Part shown: piece by piece, positions 47,301 through 56,264 of the stretch
Numbering within the stretch: the first letter of the stretch is position 1
How the letters are laid out: each line of letters starts with the position of its first letter
Source of the DNA: an uncultured bacterium
GTDB lineage: Bacteria; Cyanobacteriota; Vampirovibrionia; Gastranaerophilales; Gastranaerophilaceae
Length of the DNA stretch: 64,000 bases
NCBI GenBank assembly: GCA_902783835.1
Contig: CACZSN010000014.1
Coordinates: 84,040 to 148,039, forward strand
Direction: 5' to 3'
The notes under the pieces: generated by a model
Told to the model about the DNA's origin: nothing
The model's database searches: none
Seen by the model: the letters and a program-made list of their open reading frames with translations, nothing else
Translations under genes and position numbers: made by a program

Positions 47301-47929
47301 TTCAAATATTCCTTATTTCCTTGAGAAAGAACAGCTTTTGTCGTTATTTTTTTACCGTCCCCAAAAAGCTTTGAAATCCGGAGTTTTTCACCATCTAAAA
47401 CAAATGGTTTTGAATAAATTCTATCAAAAATCTTGACCCTGTATCTGTTCAAAATTATTTCAGGCAAATTTTCCGAAATAACGAAACCTCTGTTATCTTT
47501 CGGAGAATATTTTAAATTCAAATATTTATCAAGAGAACAATTTCCGTCCTTATCAATAGAAATACTTAATATCGGACGTTCTATGATAATTTTTTCAACT
47601 TCGATTTTTTTAAATATTATCGGCAAAACTTTGATTTTCAACGTCAAATCTTTTGCCTTAAACATTTCTTTTTTATCGGGATACAAAATAACAACATGAT
47701 GAGCAGCAAGATTCATCGTTGTTCTTATAGCAGGTTCTACACCGATTTTTTCCACATTCAAATATAGACCGGTTTGTTCAAAAAATTGGTTTTCAAAATT
47801 ATCCTTAAAGCCTTGTATATTAACAAATTTCGGGAACAAAAGCAACACGGCAAGATATGCCACGAACAAAATCGCAGATACCCATAAAGCAAATTTTATA
47901 AATATCCTTAAAATACGCCCGATTTGCAT
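44321..47929 (-). CDS. Large AsmA/TamB-like envelope protein
   Basis: A 1202-aa protein with one N-terminal TM (about residues 5-30, FIKFALWVSAILFVAYLAVLLLF), followed by AsmA-type features (ENQFFEQTGLYLNVEKIGVEPAI, LTLKIKVLPIIFKKIEVEKIIIERP). A very long beta-rich repeat region follows, with an AsmA-like C-terminus (LNLNDVSDVKIYGRIS-type) and a Pro/Gln-rich tail. The family bridges inner and outer membranes to move lipids. The ATG at 47929 follows the atpG stop by 10 nt, so it appears to be the eighth gene of the ATP synthase operon. A longer frame reaching 48019 would overlap atpG and is less likely. Confidence 0.82.
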   Translation of the reverse strand: MQIGRILRIFIKFALWVSAILFVAYLAVLLLFPKFVNIQGFKDNFENQFFEQTGLYLNVEKIGVEPAIRTTMNLAAHHVVILYPDKKEMFKAKDLTLKIKVLPIIFKKIEVEKIIIERPILSISIDKDGNCSLDKYLNLKYSPKDNRGFVISENLPEIILNRYRVKIFDRIYSKPFVLDGEKLRISKLFGDGKKITTKAVLSQGNKEYLNFSTNLEYFLTQTPQRLFKTNPFRYLKQYEIGAKIFSKLKVEEGEKSPKVTGQVDISDLEFALNGNLLKNNFVNLKFKENKIDVDADVKASASDRIKLSGIVNIGNNFAVDMKCAAQNINLFNLKMAAETLLNALNIKNPLNLYSVNGRANFDFKIKNAKNHLSSSGIAEIIDASVKGKNIPCSITNINSKINFANDSIKIEPTKLLVNGTPIVILGNVNSSARADITVKGKNLSVEKLLKFIPDLKLPKIRGFVDFNANLKGDLSKPETMVLADLQNFEVSENGKILTKFNMGKIKLSGDVKSPKGTLTLSNALLLPSDFSNALKANNLTINFNADEVEIPDNKLSLANSDFNIKGKISDYSKKSPYFDVNIDGMLDSQAVYRLLKNQKGTEKFLAATKGKVGISGNIKGAADKYSVKADVTADKDNYISCLVIRELLGIPSVTRINLDFSKNNLVVNEFSLSKNYGKKEKIMALNGTIENLSKPWFNKVRVLVPNAMTFALSGLNKSQITVKSDILLNGTVENPSVHGNLEVKNINIPEYKIFSKTNKITFASDCIKVNLPDLKVGNSVFNIETALPSKLKQPYILKDLRLKSSYLDLNEISEIFENVQTNPVYPGVELPIKADSGIADIKVFKIGGLQAENITSNISINNNILSMQNIKGTAYGGSVSGKSEYNFLKTLSLSEISGKNAEMSRLFKALTGKDDGTIGQIDYKLKLSSVGTKYLQQLRTSKGYMEYTATKGVMGPLGQFEHFLHAQNLISDSIFKTSLYKLSMAIRPKNTGVFTVSKGKTEILNGIAILKNLTVEGPNMSLFITGKINLLNDVSDVKIYGRISQDVENALGSFAARSSQTILTTSSQTSIGNIFYDDYNTKLPKSVIDAIPPLNPNSGMSSRPFVVVIKGSPDNIKSVKSFKWIVDATNAPSPVLRDVDVPAKPQTIVVPHKQDKQNILQPVNQHPQQIPQQNHTQQNGMTQPAQNTVLPSFMDDLPNNIN

Positions 47930-47939
47930 ATTCTGCCTA

Positions 47940-48854
47940 CTAACTTTGTGCGTCTGCTCCGCCGACAACTTCCGTAATTTCCTGCGTAATAGCGGCTTGA
48001 CGAGCCTTATTATAATCAATCGTCAATGTTCTTATCATATCATCAGCGTTGTTGCAAGCAGCAGACATAGCCGTCATTCTCGATGCAAGTTCGCTTGCCG
48101 TTGCTTCCAAAAGTGCTTGATAAATAATATTCGCAATATAATACGGAACAATTTGTCTTAACATTACCGACAAATTAGGCTCAAATTCCATCTCAGAAAC
48201 AACATAAGCCTCAGCATTGTCAGTGTTTGTATCCATCGGCAGAATTCCCCATTCTTCAACGGAATAGGACATCATATTTCTAAATCTTGTTGTTACGATT
48301 TTCATCTCATCGATTTGACCGTTAACAAAATCCGTAGACATATCTTCCGCCACAACCGTACCAAGTGCGGAACTTCCACCTTCAATAAAAGCCGGATATG
48401 TTTTTACAATTTCAAAATCAAGACTGCGTTGTTCACGCTTTAAAGCAGACAAGCCCTTTTGACCGATTACATACAACTTGACATTAATGCCTTTTTCTTT
48501 AAGAGCCTTAATTTCTTTTACCGTATATCTTACGATATTCGCATTGTATGCACCGGCCAAGCCCTTATCCGACGAAATGACAAGAATACCAACGTTTTTA
48601 GTATTCCTTTTTTCGAGCAAAACTCTCCAATTTTGTGAAGGTTTTGAAGGTTTAACTTCATCTTCCGGGTAGTCCTTGACCGTTTTCAAAAGTCTGTAAA
48701 GCATTTCTACCATTGACTTTGTGAACGGTCTTGAAGCTTTTACGGCATTTTCGCACTTCTTTACTTTCGCAGCAGCAACCATTTTCATAGCTCTGGTGAT
48801 TTTTTGAGTGCTTTTAATGCTCGATATTCTGTCTTTTATGTTTTTTTGATTCAT
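47940..48854 (-). CDS. atpG: ATP synthase F1 subunit gamma
   Basis: The central rotor shaft, 304 aa. It has RISSIKSTQKITRAMKMVAAAKVKK at residues 9-33 and the C-terminal helix ALLEATASELASRMTAMSAACNNADDMI. Cyanobacterial and chloroplast gamma subunits carry an insert of about 30-40 residues in the middle. Here the corresponding region (TTRFRNMMSYSVEEWGILPM...FEPNLSVML) is of E. coli-like length, so that regulatory insert is absent. A mild extension is seen near residues 62-85 instead. Confidence 0.96.
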   Translation of the reverse strand: MNQKNIKDRISSIKSTQKITRAMKMVAAAKVKKCENAVKASRPFTKSMVEMLYRLLKTVKDYPEDEVKPSKPSQNWRVLLEKRNTKNVGILVISSDKGLAGAYNANIVRYTVKEIKALKEKGINVKLYVIGQKGLSALKREQRSLDFEIVKTYPAFIEGGSSALGTVVAEDMSTDFVNGQIDEMKIVTTRFRNMMSYSVEEWGILPMDTNTDNAEAYVVSEMEFEPNLSVMLRQIVPYYIANIIYQALLEATASELASRMTAMSAACNNADDMIRTLTIDYNKARQAAITQEITEVVGGADAQS

Positions 48855-48858
48855 TTAT

Positions 48859-50376
48859 CTATCCGAAAAAACTTACTTTAAATTTATCCAAATGTTCTCT
48901 TAATTTTGCTTTATCTTCATCCGACAATGCCGCACGATTATTAAGATTTTCGGCAAGTTCCTTCAAATTTGCATCAAAGTAACTGAACCAATCTGTCTTA
49001 AATTTATTCATATCTTTATTGTCAACATTATCAAGATATCCTTCGTTTGCAGCGAACAAAATCGAAACTTGCTCTGCAACACTCAAAGGTTGATATTGCG
49101 GTTGTTTAATAACTTCCGTCAACTTTCTTCCTCTCAAAAGTTGATCACGGGTTGCTTTATCCAAGTCACTTGCAAATTGTGCAAATGCTTCCAATTCTCT
49201 GAATTGAGCCAAACCCAATCTCAAGTTACCGGCAACTTGTTTGATAGCCTTTGTTTGAGCCGCACCGCCTACACGAGATACCGAAATACCTGCGTTAATT
49301 GCCGGTCTGATACCTGCGTTAAACAAGTTCGATTCAAGGAAGATTTGTCCGTCCGTAATTGAAATTACGTTTGTCGGAATGTATGCCGAAACGTCGCCCG
49401 CTTGAGTTTCAATAATCGGAAGTGCAGTGATACTGCCGCCGCCCAACTCGTCATTGAGTTTACAAGCACGTTCCAAAAGTCTCGAGTGAAGATAGAAAAC
49501 ATCTCCGGGGTATGCTTCACGTCCGGGCGGTCTTCTCAAAAGCAAACTCATTGCACGGTATGCCTGTGCGTGTTTGGTCAAGTCATCGTAAATAATCAAA
49601 ACCGCTTTGCCTTGCCACATAAATTCTTCCGCAATCGCACAACCTGCAAACGGTGCAATATATTGTAACGGTGCGGAATCATTTGCACTTGCTGAAACGA
49701 TAATCGAATAATCCATCGCTCCGTGCTTTTCAAGTGTTTTAGCAATTTGAGCAACCGTCGATGTTTTTTGCCCGATTGCAACGTAAATACAAATTACATC
49801 CTGACCCTTTTGGTTCAAAATCGTATCAATCGCAATCGCTGTCTTACCTGTCTGTCTATCGCCAATGATAAGTTCACGTTGACCACGTCCAATAGGCGTC
49901 AACGCATCGATTGCCGTCAAACCAGTTTGCAACGGTTCGTTTACAGGTTTTCTCGTTACGATACCGGGGGCAACTGTGTCAATTGCTCTCGTTTTGTCAA
50001 TTTTGATATCACCTTTACCGTCAATCGGACGTCCTGTAGGATCGATAATTCTTCCGATAAGTTCGTCGCCAACCGGAACTGATGCAATTCTGCCCGTTGT
50101 TCTAACCGTCATGCCTTCTTTGATGTGTGTATAATCACCAAGAATTACAACACCGACGTTGTCTTCTTCAAGGTTCAAAATCATACCCAAAGTATTATTT
50201 TCATCATCAAATTCGACAAGTTCACTCGACATCGCGTTTTTCAAACCGTAAAGTCTTGCAATACCGTCACCTACCGACAATACTGAACCGATACTGTTTA
50301 CATCGGTTTCAACATTGTAGTTTTCTATTTTCGTCTTTAATATCGACGTGATTTCTTCAGGTCTAATGGTTGCCAT
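48859..50376 (-). CDS. atpA: ATP synthase F1 subunit alpha
   Basis: The non-catalytic nucleotide-binding subunit, 505 aa. P-loop GDRQTGKT lies at residues 172-179. [10 protein letters not shown] precedes it, and [23 protein letters not shown] and [36 protein letters not shown] follow. It ends 5 nt before atpG and starts 12 nt after atpH. Confidence 0.98.
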   Translation of the reverse strand: MATIRPEEITSILKTKIENYNVETDVNSIGSVLSVGDGIARLYGLKNAMSSELVEFDDENNTLGMILNLEEDNVGVVILGDYTHIKEGMTVRTTGRIASVPVGDELIGRIIDPTGRPIDGKGDIKIDKTRAIDTVAPGIVTRKPVNEPLQTGLTAIDALTPIGRGQRELIIGDRQTGKTAIAIDTILNQKGQDVICIYVAIGQKTSTVAQIAKTLEKHGAMDYSIIVSASANDSAPLQYIAPFAGCAIAEEFMWQGKAVLIIYDDLTKHAQAYRAMSLLLRRPPGREAYPGDVFYLHSRLLERACKLNDELGGGSITALPIIETQAGDVSAYIPTNVISITDGQIFLESNLFNAGIRPAINAGISVSRVGGAAQTKAIKQVAGNLRLGLAQFRELEAFAQFASDLDKATRDQLLRGRKLTEVIKQPQYQPLSVAEQVSILFAANEGYLDNVDNKDMNKFKTDWFSYFDANLKELAENLNNRAALSDEDKAKLREHLDKFKVSFFG

Positions 50377-50388
50377 TTTTTTATCCCT

Positions 50389-50937
50389 TTATATAAGTTG
50401 CTTTTTAATGTTTTTTAATTTAGTCACCACGGAATTATCAATTGTTTTGCCGTCTATTTCGACAATCATTCCGCCAACTATTTTCGGATTAATTGAATAT
50501 TCAATTTCTACCCGTTTGGAAAGTTTTTCCTCAAGTTTCTTTTGAAGTTTTTCTTTAAGATAATCCTTCATTTCCACCGCTGTTACTGCTTTTACGGTTA
50601 TCAGGTTTTCTTTTGTTTTAATAAGTTCACCGTATGAATTTTTGACATCATCTATCGCATCACTTCTTGAATTATCTATCAAAAGATATAAAAAATTCAT
50701 AACCGTTTCTGAAATTTTTCCCTCAAAAATCTGTCTTACGGCATCTTTTTTATCCTCAATTTTAATTATCGGATTTTGTAAAAAGTTTCTGAGTTCCAAA
50801 TTTTCGCTAACTGTATCTGAAAGCAAGTTAACATCATTCATAACACTATTTGTTGTATTGGCATTTTCCGTTACCTCAAATAGTGCTTCCGCATATTTTT
50901 TAGCTACATTTGCAAGTTTTGTGTTAATTGTTCCCAT
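50389..50937 (-). CDS. atpH: ATP synthase F1 subunit delta
   Basis: A 182-aa stator subunit that ties F1 to the b/b' stalk. KYAEALFEVTEN near residues 14-25, and the C-terminal KLQKKLEEKLSKRVEIEYSINPKIVGGMIVEIDGKTIDNSVVTKLKNIKKQL, are typical. It overlaps atpF by 1 nt. A stretch inside it (50843-50860 on the plus strand) is identical over 18 nt to part of the element at 15730. Confidence 0.93.
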   Translation of the reverse strand: MGTINTKLANVAKKYAEALFEVTENANTTNSVMNDVNLLSDTVSENLELRNFLQNPIIKIEDKKDAVRQIFEGKISETVMNFLYLLIDNSRSDAIDDVKNSYGELIKTKENLITVKAVTAVEMKDYLKEKLQKKLEEKLSKRVEIEYSINPKIVGGMIVEIDGKTIDNSVVTKLKNIKKQLI

Positions 50938-51431
50938 CAGATTTTTTCCAATTCTTCAATTGCATTTTCAATTAATCTGTCGTGCAAACCTGCATCTTGC
51001 TCCAATCTTGAACGGATATCGTCAAGAGCTGAATTGACAGATTTCTCAGCAGTTTTTTTGGTAAGCGTCGAGTTGATTTTCGCAACTTCGCTTTCTACTG
51101 ACTTTGTTGCGTTTTCACATAGAATTTGTTTTGCTTTTTCGGTATCTTCTTTTGCTTTCTTTTCAAGAGAATTAAGGGTATTTTGTGCAATTGCTCTTAT
51201 TTCCGCAGTTTCTTGAGGAGTTTTTTCGTAATCCAATTTTGTTTCTTCAAGAACTTTAAGTGCATTTTCTTTGTCGGAAACAGAATCATTTACGGTTTTA
51301 ATTGTCTTCTCCGTCAATGAAGTAACCGCATTTTTTACTTTATCCTTAAGTAAAAAATACAGAGCCACCGCCAAGATGACAAAATTAAACATATTTGAAT
51401 GAACTATATTATTCCACGACAAGTCGAGCAT
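50937..51431 (-). CDS. atpF: ATP synthase F0 subunit b
   Basis: A 164-aa peripheral-stalk subunit: a short N-terminal membrane segment (about 10-28, SNMFNFVILAVALYFLLK) and a long charged coiled coil (DKENALKVLEETKLDYEKTPQETAEIRAIAQ...). It is adjacent to b' with no gap and overlaps atpH by 1 nt. Having two different b-type subunits is typical of photosynthetic lineages and their relatives. Confidence 0.9.
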   Translation of the reverse strand: MLDLSWNNIVHSNMFNFVILAVALYFLLKDKVKNAVTSLTEKTIKTVNDSVSDKENALKVLEETKLDYEKTPQETAEIRAIAQNTLNSLEKKAKEDTEKAKQILCENATKSVESEVAKINSTLTKKTAEKSVNSALDDIRSRLEQDAGLHDRLIENAIEELEKI

Positions 51432-51848
51432 TTACACCCCCAAAACCTTATCGACAATAATTTTTGAAATTTCTGCCGAACCTTTGTTCAATTCTCCTTC
51501 GGAATTATTCGCCTCGTTGTTCAATGCATTTTTTTCTTCTTCAACACGTGATTTTTGAGCCTTTTCAAACTCTTCCGTTTCCGATTTATTTTTCGCTTTA
51601 AACTTCGCGGTGCCTTCTGTTACGGTAGACATCGCATCTGCCCTTGCAACAGCAAGTTCAGCCTGTTTCTTTTCAACAATTTTTCCGGTCGATGAACGAG
51701 CCGTTTCAGCCTCATCAAAATTCGCCTTCAAAAACGCTTCTCTTTCTTCCATAATTTTAATTACGGGTTTGTACAAGATTGCGTTCATTATGAAAACGAA
51801 CACGATAAAACTTATTGCCGATACTAAAAACGTTGCGTTAAATTCCAT
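51432..51848 (-). CDS. atpF': ATP synthase F0 subunit b'
   Basis: A 138-aa peripheral-stalk subunit. It has an N-terminal TM (residues 3-25, TFLVSAISFIVFVFIMNAILYKPV), then MEEREAFLKANFDEAETARSSTGKIVEKKQAEL and a coiled coil. The ILYKPVIKIMEER motif is characteristic of b'. It sits between atpE and atpF, as in cyanobacterial operons. Confidence 0.9.
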   Translation of the reverse strand: MEFNATFLVSAISFIVFVFIMNAILYKPVIKIMEEREAFLKANFDEAETARSSTGKIVEKKQAELAVARADAMSTVTEGTAKFKAKNKSETEEFEKAQKSRVEEEKNALNNEANNSEGELNKGSAEISKIIVDKVLGV

Positions 51849-51866
51849 TTCTGAATTTACCCTTTA

Positions 51867-52091
51867 TTATTTTCCTAACAATTGGAATGCGATTACGAAA
51901 CCGTACAATGCACAAGCTTCTGAAAGTGCAGCACCTAAAAGGAAGAAACCGAACGCTTTACCTGCAACTTCCGGTTGTCTTGAAACTGCATCCATCAAGC
52001 CTTTTGTTGCAATACCGATACCTAAACCGGCACCAACCGCACCAAAACCGATTGCAATACCTGCACCTAATTGAGCTAATTCTGCTGTCAT
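51867..52091 (-). CDS. atpE: ATP synthase F0 subunit c
   Basis: The 74-aa rotor-ring subunit, with two TMs joined by the polar loop RQP (38-40). The ion-binding carboxylate is E58 in LSEACALYG. The Gln and Ser/Thr residues that mark Na+-binding rings (Q in helix 1; ST after the Glu) are not present, so proton coupling is expected. SD AAGGAG precedes the ATG. Confidence 0.95.
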   Translation of the reverse strand: MTAELAQLGAGIAIGFGAVGAGLGIGIATKGLMDAVSRQPEVAGKAFGFFLLGAALSEACALYGFVIAFQLLGK

Positions 52092-52122
52092 AATTTTTTC
52101 TCCTTATAAAATTTGATTTTTA

Positions 52123-52803
52123 TTAGTGACTTTCACCTTCGGCTGAACCTATATAAGCTACCGTAAGCATCATGAATACAGTGGCTTGGATAAATGCAAC
52201 CAAAATTTCAAACAACATCACCGGCAACGGCACAAAATATGCACATGCTGATAATGCAATTGACACAAGTACTTCGCCCGCAAATATGTTTGCAAATAAC
52301 CGGATTGCCAAACTCAATGGTCTTGTGAACATTTCCAATATTTCAACAAGTGCCATTACAATCCCTACGAACGAAAATTCGTGTAAGAAAAATTTGAATT
52401 TTTTCTTTTTGATACCGACCGCAACGTAATAAACGAGAACAATTATCGCCATCGCTGCCGTTAAGTTGATATCATTTGTCGGAGAAGCAAGTTCTCCTTT
52501 TGAAAGATGAAACATTCTCAAAGGCAACTGTCCGCATAAATTTGCTGTTACAATAAATAAAAACAACGATGCGGCAAGCGGGACATGTTTCTTAGCATTT
52601 TTTCCGCCTATCATTGAGTTTGTTAAGTTCACAAACATACCGACGATTGATTCGGCTACCGCCTGAATTTTCGACGGAAAAATAGACATTTTTGCCGTTG
52701 CAAACAATGAAAACAAAATCAAAAAAACCATTACCGACCACATTGTAATCAATGTGTCCAAATTAACGGTTAAGCCGTACACTGTCTTTGTTAAGTGTTC
52801 CAT
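52123..52803 (-). CDS. atpB: ATP synthase F0 subunit a
   Basis: The 226-aa ion-channel subunit, the first gene of the ATP synthase operon. The essential arginine is R168 in RPLSLAIRLFANIFAGEVLV, and the C-terminus has FIQATVFMMLTVAYIGSA. The start is ATG 52803 with GAGGTG just upstream; a GTG at 52809 is an alternative. No atpI gene precedes it, unlike in many cyanobacteria. Confidence 0.95.
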   Translation of the reverse strand: MEHLTKTVYGLTVNLDTLITMWSVMVFLILFSLFATAKMSIFPSKIQAVAESIVGMFVNLTNSMIGGKNAKKHVPLAASLFLFIVTANLCGQLPLRMFHLSKGELASPTNDINLTAAMAIIVLVYYVAVGIKKKKFKFFLHEFSFVGIVMALVEILEMFTRPLSLAIRLFANIFAGEVLVSIALSACAYFVPLPVMLFEILVAFIQATVFMMLTVAYIGSAEGESH

Positions 52804-52825
52804 TTTCACCTCATATACACATTTT

Positions 52826-52853
52826 ATATTACCACAAAAAAAATTGTTGATAA
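52826..52853 (-). promoter_or_regulatory. Promoter of the main ATP synthase operon
   Basis: On the minus strand, TTATCA (52853-52848), 16 nt, TAATAT (52831-52826). Its -35 occupies the same bases as the -35 of the divergent comEC promoter. Confidence 0.4.
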
Positions 52854-52875
52854 TTTTGTGAAGTTATTTGATACT
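52847..52875 (+). promoter_or_regulatory. Promoter giving a leaderless mRNA (comEC operon)
   Basis: TTGATA (52847-52852), 17 nt, GATACT (52870-52875), then exactly 6 nt to ATG 52882. Confidence 0.55.
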
Positions 52876-52881
52876 TTTCTT

Positions 52882-55260
52882 ATGGAAAAACAAACGAAAA
52901 CCATATTCTTTGTAATATGCTACATATTAGGGATATCAGGCTTTTTGACAGATTGTATAACAACTCTTGCAATCGTTATTTTTGCCATGCTTATTATTGC
53001 AACAATTAAACATTTAGTTTCCGAAAGATATGCAATAGCTTGCTTTTTGATATTTTTAACGGGCTTTATTAATACGGCATTTCGCTTAAAAAATTTTGAC
53101 GAACTTGCATCAATAGCTCCGCAAAACAATATAACCTTTGTCGGCACGGTTGTTTCAATGCCTTCTTCATCTTCGGAAGATTTTACAAAATTTTCCGTTA
53201 ATGTTCAAAAATATAATTTATACAATCAACCTCAGATAGCAGTAAATTCAAAGATATTGGTAACTTTTTTCGCTGATAAAAATATTTATAAAAATATTGA
53301 AACTGGAGATGTAATTTCTGTAACGGGAAGACTTACCACTCCAAAAACAGCTTCAAATCCATCTGAATTTTGTTATGCAACATATTTAAAATTACAAAAT
53401 ATTCATGCCAGATTATTTGTAAATGACGGCAACTATATGCTTGTTTCCAAGCCTGACAAAGGTTTATATAAATTTTTGGCATCATTAAACAGAATAAGAA
53501 ACAAAATTGTAGATATGCATGCGATGAACATAAAATCACCGGAACTTGAGTTATTGGGAGGAATTGTTTTCGGAGATGATGCCGTCAGTCCGACTCCCGA
53601 AATGAAAACATCGTTTCAACACTCAGGTTTAACCCACATTATTGCCGCATCAGGAATGAATGTCAGTATGATTTTCGGGATGTGGTTTTTCATTTCTCAA
53701 ATTTTAAGAATAAATTATAAAGTTTCAATCATAATCGGTATGATTTCCGTTGTTTGTTACACCTGTATGACGGGTTTCGGACCACCTGTTTTGAGAGCAA
53801 CGTTAATGCTTCTGCTGATTTTGCTCGGAAAATTAATAGACAGAAAAGCCAATTCGGTAACTTTACTGTTCATTGTTGCATTTTTAATGCTGTCGGTTTC
53901 GCCCACAATGCTTACCAATATCGGATTTCAACTTTCATTTATGGTTACTCTCGGACTTCTTTCGGCATGTCCGTTAGTCTTTGATAAAATCAAAAATAAA
54001 GTTGCAAATATAGCTTCATCATTTGTAATCGTGCCGATTATCGCACAATTTTTTGCAGCCCCGATACAGATGTTTTATTTTAATTCATTCTCACCGTATT
54101 CTGTATTAGCAAATATTTCAGTAGTTCCGACACTTTCAGCAGTCAGCTATTTAGGTTTTATAAGTTCAATTCTTGCCCTAATCAAGCCGATTTCATATTA
54201 TTGCGTAAAAATTTTCGACATTATGCTTATGCCGTTTTTGAGTTTTATCGTCGGAGTTGCGGACTTTTTCTCAAAAATGCCGTATTCAAACGTTATTGTG
54301 CCGTCTCCGTCAATTTATCAAATAATTTTATACTACATCATTTTATTTTGCATAATCGGATTTTTTACGTTTAAAGATTACCAAAAAATATTCAAAATTG
54401 CTTTTATAGTTGTCATTACAACACTTGCATTAACGTATTTACCAATAAAAAATCACAAAAACGAAATTTTGTTTTTCGATGTGGAAAATGCAGATGCGAT
54501 GTTGATTAAAACATCAACGGAAAAATACATTTTGATTGATACGGGAAAAGCTCCGTTCAAAAATTTCTCACCCGCAGCAGAAAAAGTTATTTTGAAATAT
54601 TTTCAAGATGCGGGAATTAACCGTCTTGACCTGTTGGTATTAACCCACTTTGACTCTGACCATGCAGGCGGTGCAATTTCAATTACCGAAAAAATTCCCG
54701 TTGAAAAAATAATTGTTCGTTCTTACGAAAGCAAATCGCCGCTTGCGAAAAAAATCAAATATCACGCGAAAAAGAACAACATTCCGCTATATGTACCGAA
54801 AAATAATGAAATAATATACGAAGACAAAGAGAACAAGCTAATCTCAATTTTTGTCGAAGATGGTGACGACAATAACCGTTCGCTTATTAATATTTATGAA
54901 ACACCTGACGGAACCGTCCTGTTTACGGGCGATAGCGGAATAAATTCGTTTAAAGGAATAAAGAAATATTTCCCTAAAAATATTTCTATTTTGAAAGTGG
55001 CACACCACGGTGCAAAAGATACTGTTTCGGATGAATATTTGAAATATCTTAACCCCAAAATGGCATTAATATCTACCGGATTTAACATTTACGGTCATCC
55101 GCACAAAGAAACAATCGATTTATTAAAAAAGAATAACGTAAAAATTCTTCGCACCGACACTGACAATGCGGTCAAAGCCGTACTGAACAAAGACAAAATT
55201 TTTGTTTATTCATATAATAACAACAAGAAACGATTTGAAAGGATAAAAAATGGCTTCTGA
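52882..55260 (+). CDS. comEC: ComEC/Rec2 DNA-uptake channel
   Basis: A 792-aa inner-membrane protein that carries single-stranded DNA into the cytosol during transformation. It has an N-terminal OB-like DUF4131 domain between TMs (about 60-190), the Competence domain with ASGMNVSMIFGMW, and a C-terminal metallo-beta-lactamase domain with HFDSDH (589-594) followed by AGG and later KVAHHGAKD and GHPHKE. All three parts are complete. ATG 52882 is preferred over the in-frame start at 52795, which would lie upstream of the promoter. It is the first gene of a tightly packed operon. Confidence 0.93.
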   Translation: MEKQTKTIFFVICYILGISGFLTDCITTLAIVIFAMLIIATIKHLVSERYAIACFLIFLTGFINTAFRLKNFDELASIAPQNNITFVGTVVSMPSSSSEDFTKFSVNVQKYNLYNQPQIAVNSKILVTFFADKNIYKNIETGDVISVTGRLTTPKTASNPSEFCYATYLKLQNIHARLFVNDGNYMLVSKPDKGLYKFLASLNRIRNKIVDMHAMNIKSPELELLGGIVFGDDAVSPTPEMKTSFQHSGLTHIIAASGMNVSMIFGMWFFISQILRINYKVSIIIGMISVVCYTCMTGFGPPVLRATLMLLLILLGKLIDRKANSVTLLFIVAFLMLSVSPTMLTNIGFQLSFMVTLGLLSACPLVFDKIKNKVANIASSFVIVPIIAQFFAAPIQMFYFNSFSPYSVLANISVVPTLSAVSYLGFISSILALIKPISYYCVKIFDIMLMPFLSFIVGVADFFSKMPYSNVIVPSPSIYQIILYYIILFCIIGFFTFKDYQKIFKIAFIVVITTLALTYLPIKNHKNEILFFDVENADAMLIKTSTEKYILIDTGKAPFKNFSPAAEKVILKYFQDAGINRLDLLVLTHFDSDHAGGAISITEKIPVEKIIVRSYESKSPLAKKIKYHAKKNNIPLYVPKNNEIIYEDKENKLISIFVEDGDDNNRSLINIYETPDGTVLFTGDSGINSFKGIKKYFPKNISILKVAHHGAKDTVSDEYLKYLNPKMALISTGFNIYGHPHKETIDLLKKNNVKILRTDTDNAVKAVLNKDKIFVYSYNNNKKRFERIKNGF

Positions 55261-56236
55261 TTTCAAAAAAATATTGTTCATTAAATACGGAGCAATAAGC
55301 GAAATAATAGCATCTTTGGCTGTTATAAACAGTATAAAAAAAGCTTATCCGTCAACGGAAATCCATTATTTTACGGAAGAAATCCCCGCAAATTTGCTTT
55401 CTTATGAGGAAAATATTGATAAATTCTTTTCTATCCGCAATATTTCATTCAAAGAATTTTTTCAAACCGCAAAAAATTTGAAAAACGAAAATTTTGACCT
55501 AATCATTGACTTAAGCGGTTCCGTAAAATCATATATTTTGTCTCTTTTAATCGGAGCAAAACAAATTATAACAACAGAAGGGAACAAAAATATTTCACCG
55601 CTTGAAAGTTTTTTCAAAACGGTAAGTGAAAAAATTGAAAATTTAGAAACGGAAGAATACCCTAAACTTACAGTTCCTCAAAAAATCCAAGATGCCGTTC
55701 AGACAGCGATTCCATCAGAACGTGATTTCGTAATTATTTCAACGCAAACAGCCCAAAGTACGGAAGGACGAAAGTTAAGACTTGAAAAATTCAAAGAGCT
55801 TGCAATAGAAATTGTAAAAAAATACAATGTTGACGTATATTTTACGGGGACTGCCGACGAGAGAAAACAATTGAGTTTTTTTGAAAATATCAGTCCCAAT
55901 ATTTATAATTTCGGAGGAAGGTTTAATATTATTGAAAGTGCCGCCTTTTTTAAAAAGGCAAAATGCGTTATCGGCATTGACTCGGCTCCAATTTATATTG
56001 CAAAATCACTAAGAATCCCGACAATTGGCTTGTTTGGGGCAACTTCCGCTGATTGCACGGGATTTAGCGGAAAAAACACATACGTAATTAAATCGAAAAA
56101 ACTTGCCTGTATCCCTTGCAGAAAAAAACTTTGCAGGTTAAGAAACGAAGAATATTCACCATGCATGGACGATATTTCGATAAAAAATATTATAGACCTG
56201 ATTGACGAACATAACATGTTGCCGACAAAAATATAG
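55250..56236 (+). CDS. Glycosyltransferase family 9 (heptosyltransferase-like)
   Basis: A 328-aa cytosolic-face enzyme with GT9 features: KILFIKYGAISEIIASLAVINSIKKAYP at residues 7-34 (normally GxxGD, here GAISE), DLIIDLSGSVKS, and the sugar-nucleotide-binding region CVIGIDSAPIYIAKSLRIPTIGLFGATSADCTG near 238-270. The family adds heptoses or other sugars to lipopolysaccharide cores. Its start overlaps the comEC stop by 11 nt. SD AAAGGA precedes the ATG. Confidence 0.86.
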   Translation: MASDFKKILFIKYGAISEIIASLAVINSIKKAYPSTEIHYFTEEIPANLLSYEENIDKFFSIRNISFKEFFQTAKNLKNENFDLIIDLSGSVKSYILSLLIGAKQIITTEGNKNISPLESFFKTVSEKIENLETEEYPKLTVPQKIQDAVQTAIPSERDFVIISTQTAQSTEGRKLRLEKFKELAIEIVKKYNVDVYFTGTADERKQLSFFENISPNIYNFGGRFNIIESAAFFKKAKCVIGIDSAPIYIAKSLRIPTIGLFGATSADCTGFSGKNTYVIKSKKLACIPCRKKLCRLRNEEYSPCMDDISIKNIIDLIDEHNMLPTKI

Positions 56237-56264
56237 TTATGCTATTATTAACACGGAGACAAAA

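Noticed and set aside
51867..52091. Sodium-coupled c ring
   Set aside because: The Gln in helix 1 and the Ser/Thr after the carboxylate, which mark Na+-binding c subunits, are absent.
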